Position numbers and translations under genes: made by a program | From: JAAYJR01 sp964611525 | GTDB taxonomy: Bacteria; Bacteroidota; Bacteroidia; Bacteroidales; Prolixibacteraceae | Direction: 5' to 3' | Length of the DNA stretch: 64,000 bases | Assembly: GCA_964611525.1 (NCBI GenBank) | Contig: CAZTAL010000008.1 | Location: 1 to 64,000, forward strand | Notes under the pieces: generated by a model | What the model was told of the DNA's origin: nothing | What the model saw: the letters and a program-made list of their open reading frames with translations, nothing else | Databases searched by the model: none | Shown: positions 62,783 through 64,000 of the stretch, one piece after another | Layout: the number at the start of each line of letters is the position of its first letter | Numbering within the stretch: position 1 is the stretch's first letter

Positions 62783-63901
62783 ATGAAAACAATAGCATAC
62801 ATACTTCAAAAAGAATTCCGTCAGATTTTCCGGAACCGGTTTCTGCTACCAATGATTTTCGGCGTACCATTGATACAAATGCTGGTTTTGGTTTATGCTG
62901 CAACTTTTGAAATGAAAAAAATTGATATCGCAGTGGCAGATAAAGATTTGTCTGCATTTTCACGGGAATTGGTGGCCAAGTTTCAGGGCATACCTTTTTT
63001 TAATATCACAGAATCGCTGCAAGACGTGAAGATTGGAGAGGATATGCTGTTAAACGACGAAGCCGATATGGTTTTGATTATCCCTCCTTACATGGAACGA
63101 AATCTTGTACGTGAAAATAAAACACAGATTCAACTACTTATAAATGCTATTGATGGCAATACTGCACAGTTAATCTATTCCTATTCAGCAAATATTATAA
63201 GAGATTTCAATAAAAATCTAATTGCCGAATGGAAAGGTTTACCGGAATTTAAACCTTCAGGTCAAATAGAAATTACAGAACGATACTGGTATAATTCCGA
63301 ACTTAACTACAAATGGTATATGGCTCCTGGTATTCTTGCAATATTAGTTACTGTAATTGGAATGTTCATGTCCGGAATTAATCTTGTCCGTGAAAAAGAG
63401 ATTGGCACAATAGAACAGCTTAATGTTACTCCGGTTAAAAAATACCACTTTATCGTAGGCAAACTAGTACCATTCTGGATTATAGGAATATTCGATCTGG
63501 CTTTCGGAATGATCATTGCATGGATTGTATTTGACCTTCCGGTAGAGGGCAGCCTCTGGCTTCTTTTTTTCTTCACCGCTGTTTACCTTATAGGGATTTT
63601 GGGACTCGGACTTTTTATTTCGACTCTTGCTGATACCCAACAGCAGGTCATGTTTATGAATTTCTTTTTTATGATAGTCTTTATTTTAATGGGGGGTATT
63701 TTTACTCCGGTTGAAAGTATGCCACATTGGGCACAAATAGCTGACCTCATAAATCCTGTCTTCTATTTTATGAAAATAATGCGTAATATAGTGCTGAAAG
63801 GTTCCGGATTTTTCGATCTTTTTGAGGAATTTATTTCACTGGTTATACTGGGAATCATCTTTTTAAGTCTTGCAATACTACTTTACAGGAAAAAATCATG
63901 A
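62783..63901 (+). CDS. ABC-2 type permease, second subunit
   Basis: The 372-residue permease has the same layout: N-terminal helix (FLLPMIFGVPLIQMLVLVYA), periplasmic domain, and five C-terminal helices, with VREKEIGTIEQLNVTPVKKY and GGIFTPVESMPHWAQIADLI. It is a paralogue of the upstream permease, and the heterodimer is typical of YbhR/YbhS. It completes the operon. Confidence 0.9.
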   Translation: MKTIAYILQKEFRQIFRNRFLLPMIFGVPLIQMLVLVYAATFEMKKIDIAVADKDLSAFSRELVAKFQGIPFFNITESLQDVKIGEDMLLNDEADMVLIIPPYMERNLVRENKTQIQLLINAIDGNTAQLIYSYSANIIRDFNKNLIAEWKGLPEFKPSGQIEITERYWYNSELNYKWYMAPGILAILVTVIGMFMSGINLVREKEIGTIEQLNVTPVKKYHFIVGKLVPFWIIGIFDLAFGMIIAWIVFDLPVEGSLWLLFFFTAVYLIGILGLGLFISTLADTQQQVMFMNFFFMIVFILMGGIFTPVESMPHWAQIADLINPVFYFMKIMRNIVLKGSGFFDLFEEFISLVILGIIFLSLAILLYRKKS

Positions 63902-63958
63902 TACGGATCCAATAAACATTAGTTCAATAATTATTTTTTTTCATTAAAACATTATTTC

Positions 63959-63966
63959 TACATTTG
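63959..63966 (+). promoter_or_regulatory. Possible -7 box near the window end
   Basis: TACATTTG fits TAnnTTTG, but no TTTG lies 19-21 bp upstream. It could serve a gene beyond the window; nothing else is seen in 63902-64000. Confidence 0.3.
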
Positions 63967-64000
63967 CAAAAAATAGAATGGTGACCGGTTATAAATAAAT

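Overview
The window looks like chromosomal DNA of an AT-rich member of the Bacteroidota, most likely Bacteroidales or a close relative. The evidence is a bifunctional Fkp fucokinase/GDP-fucose pyrophosphorylase, DUF5723 and Wzi-type outer-membrane proteins, a CarboxypepD_reg-type TonB receptor, a GH109-type oxidoreductase, GH78 and sulfatase genes, and a guaB-PPIase-SurA-MoxR-OstA block. Promoter-like sites also match the Bacteroidota pattern TTTG-19 bp-TAnnTTTG (for example 237-267 and 56717-56747 on +, 16127-16157 on -). There is one tRNA (Pro, anticodon CGG) and no rRNA, prophage, insertion sequence or CRISPR array.

Layout. 0.1-1.2 kb: a UPF0175/DUF3368 toxin-antitoxin pair between two degenerate direct repeats of about 100 bp. 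1.2-10 kb: a BNR_4 protein, an APS kinase, a decayed UDP-glucose dehydrogenase, Fkp, and two outer-membrane proteins (Wzi-like, DUF5723). 10.6-12 kb: an apparently cytoplasmic papain-like protease with a duplicated C-terminal domain. 12-18.6 kb: a minus-strand catabolic set (DUF1080 protein, M20 amidohydrolase, LacI regulator, exported NagA-like amidohydrolase, Nramp-like transporter). 18.9-22.4 kb: NAD+ DNA ligase with an unusual ~165-residue insertion, and a GntR regulator. 22.5-23.1 kb: a mosaic of dispersed repeats. 23-27 kb: acyl-CoA synthetase, a glucuronokinase-like GHMP kinase and a GalU-like pyrophosphorylase in one tight run. 27-31 kb: APS-type reductase, a DEDD exonuclease, DUF5063 and RecQ on the minus strand. 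31-37.6 kb: guaB, a PPIase-like lipoprotein, SurA, MoxR and an OstA-like protein. 37.7-38.6 kb: an orphan double-Gly RiPP-type precursor, a broken hicA and an intact hicB. 38.7-44.7 kb: a leucine operon (leader peptide with attenuator, leuA, leuC, an S23-like four-helix protein, leuD, a citramalate-synthase-like gene). 44.8-56 kb: an Omp85-like barrel, a glycan locus (GH109-like, sulfatase, esterase remnant, TonB receptor, GH78) and tRNA-Pro. 56.4-63.9 kb: an RloB remnant, then a TetR-controlled efflux operon (TolC, HlyD, two ABC ATPases, two ABC-2 permeases).

How the genes fit together. The region combines surface-glycan synthesis (Fkp, CysC, the kinase/pyrophosphorylase pair), glycan scavenging (TonB receptor, sulfatase, GH78, GH109-like, BNR_4) and envelope biogenesis (SurA, OstA-like, Wzi-like). 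The reductase carries the cysteine pattern of APS reductases, so the APS kinase at 3 kb is probably not needed for assimilation and may supply PAPS for sulfation instead.

The most interesting signals are the LigA insertion, which reads as extra degenerate copies of the helix-hairpin-helix unit; a complete-looking leucine attenuator; the orphan precursor peptide with a TTG start and an internal stop; the glucuronokinase-GalU pair; the protease with a duplicated C-terminal domain; and five gene remnants that mark recent loss. I did not find one clear new multi-gene system.
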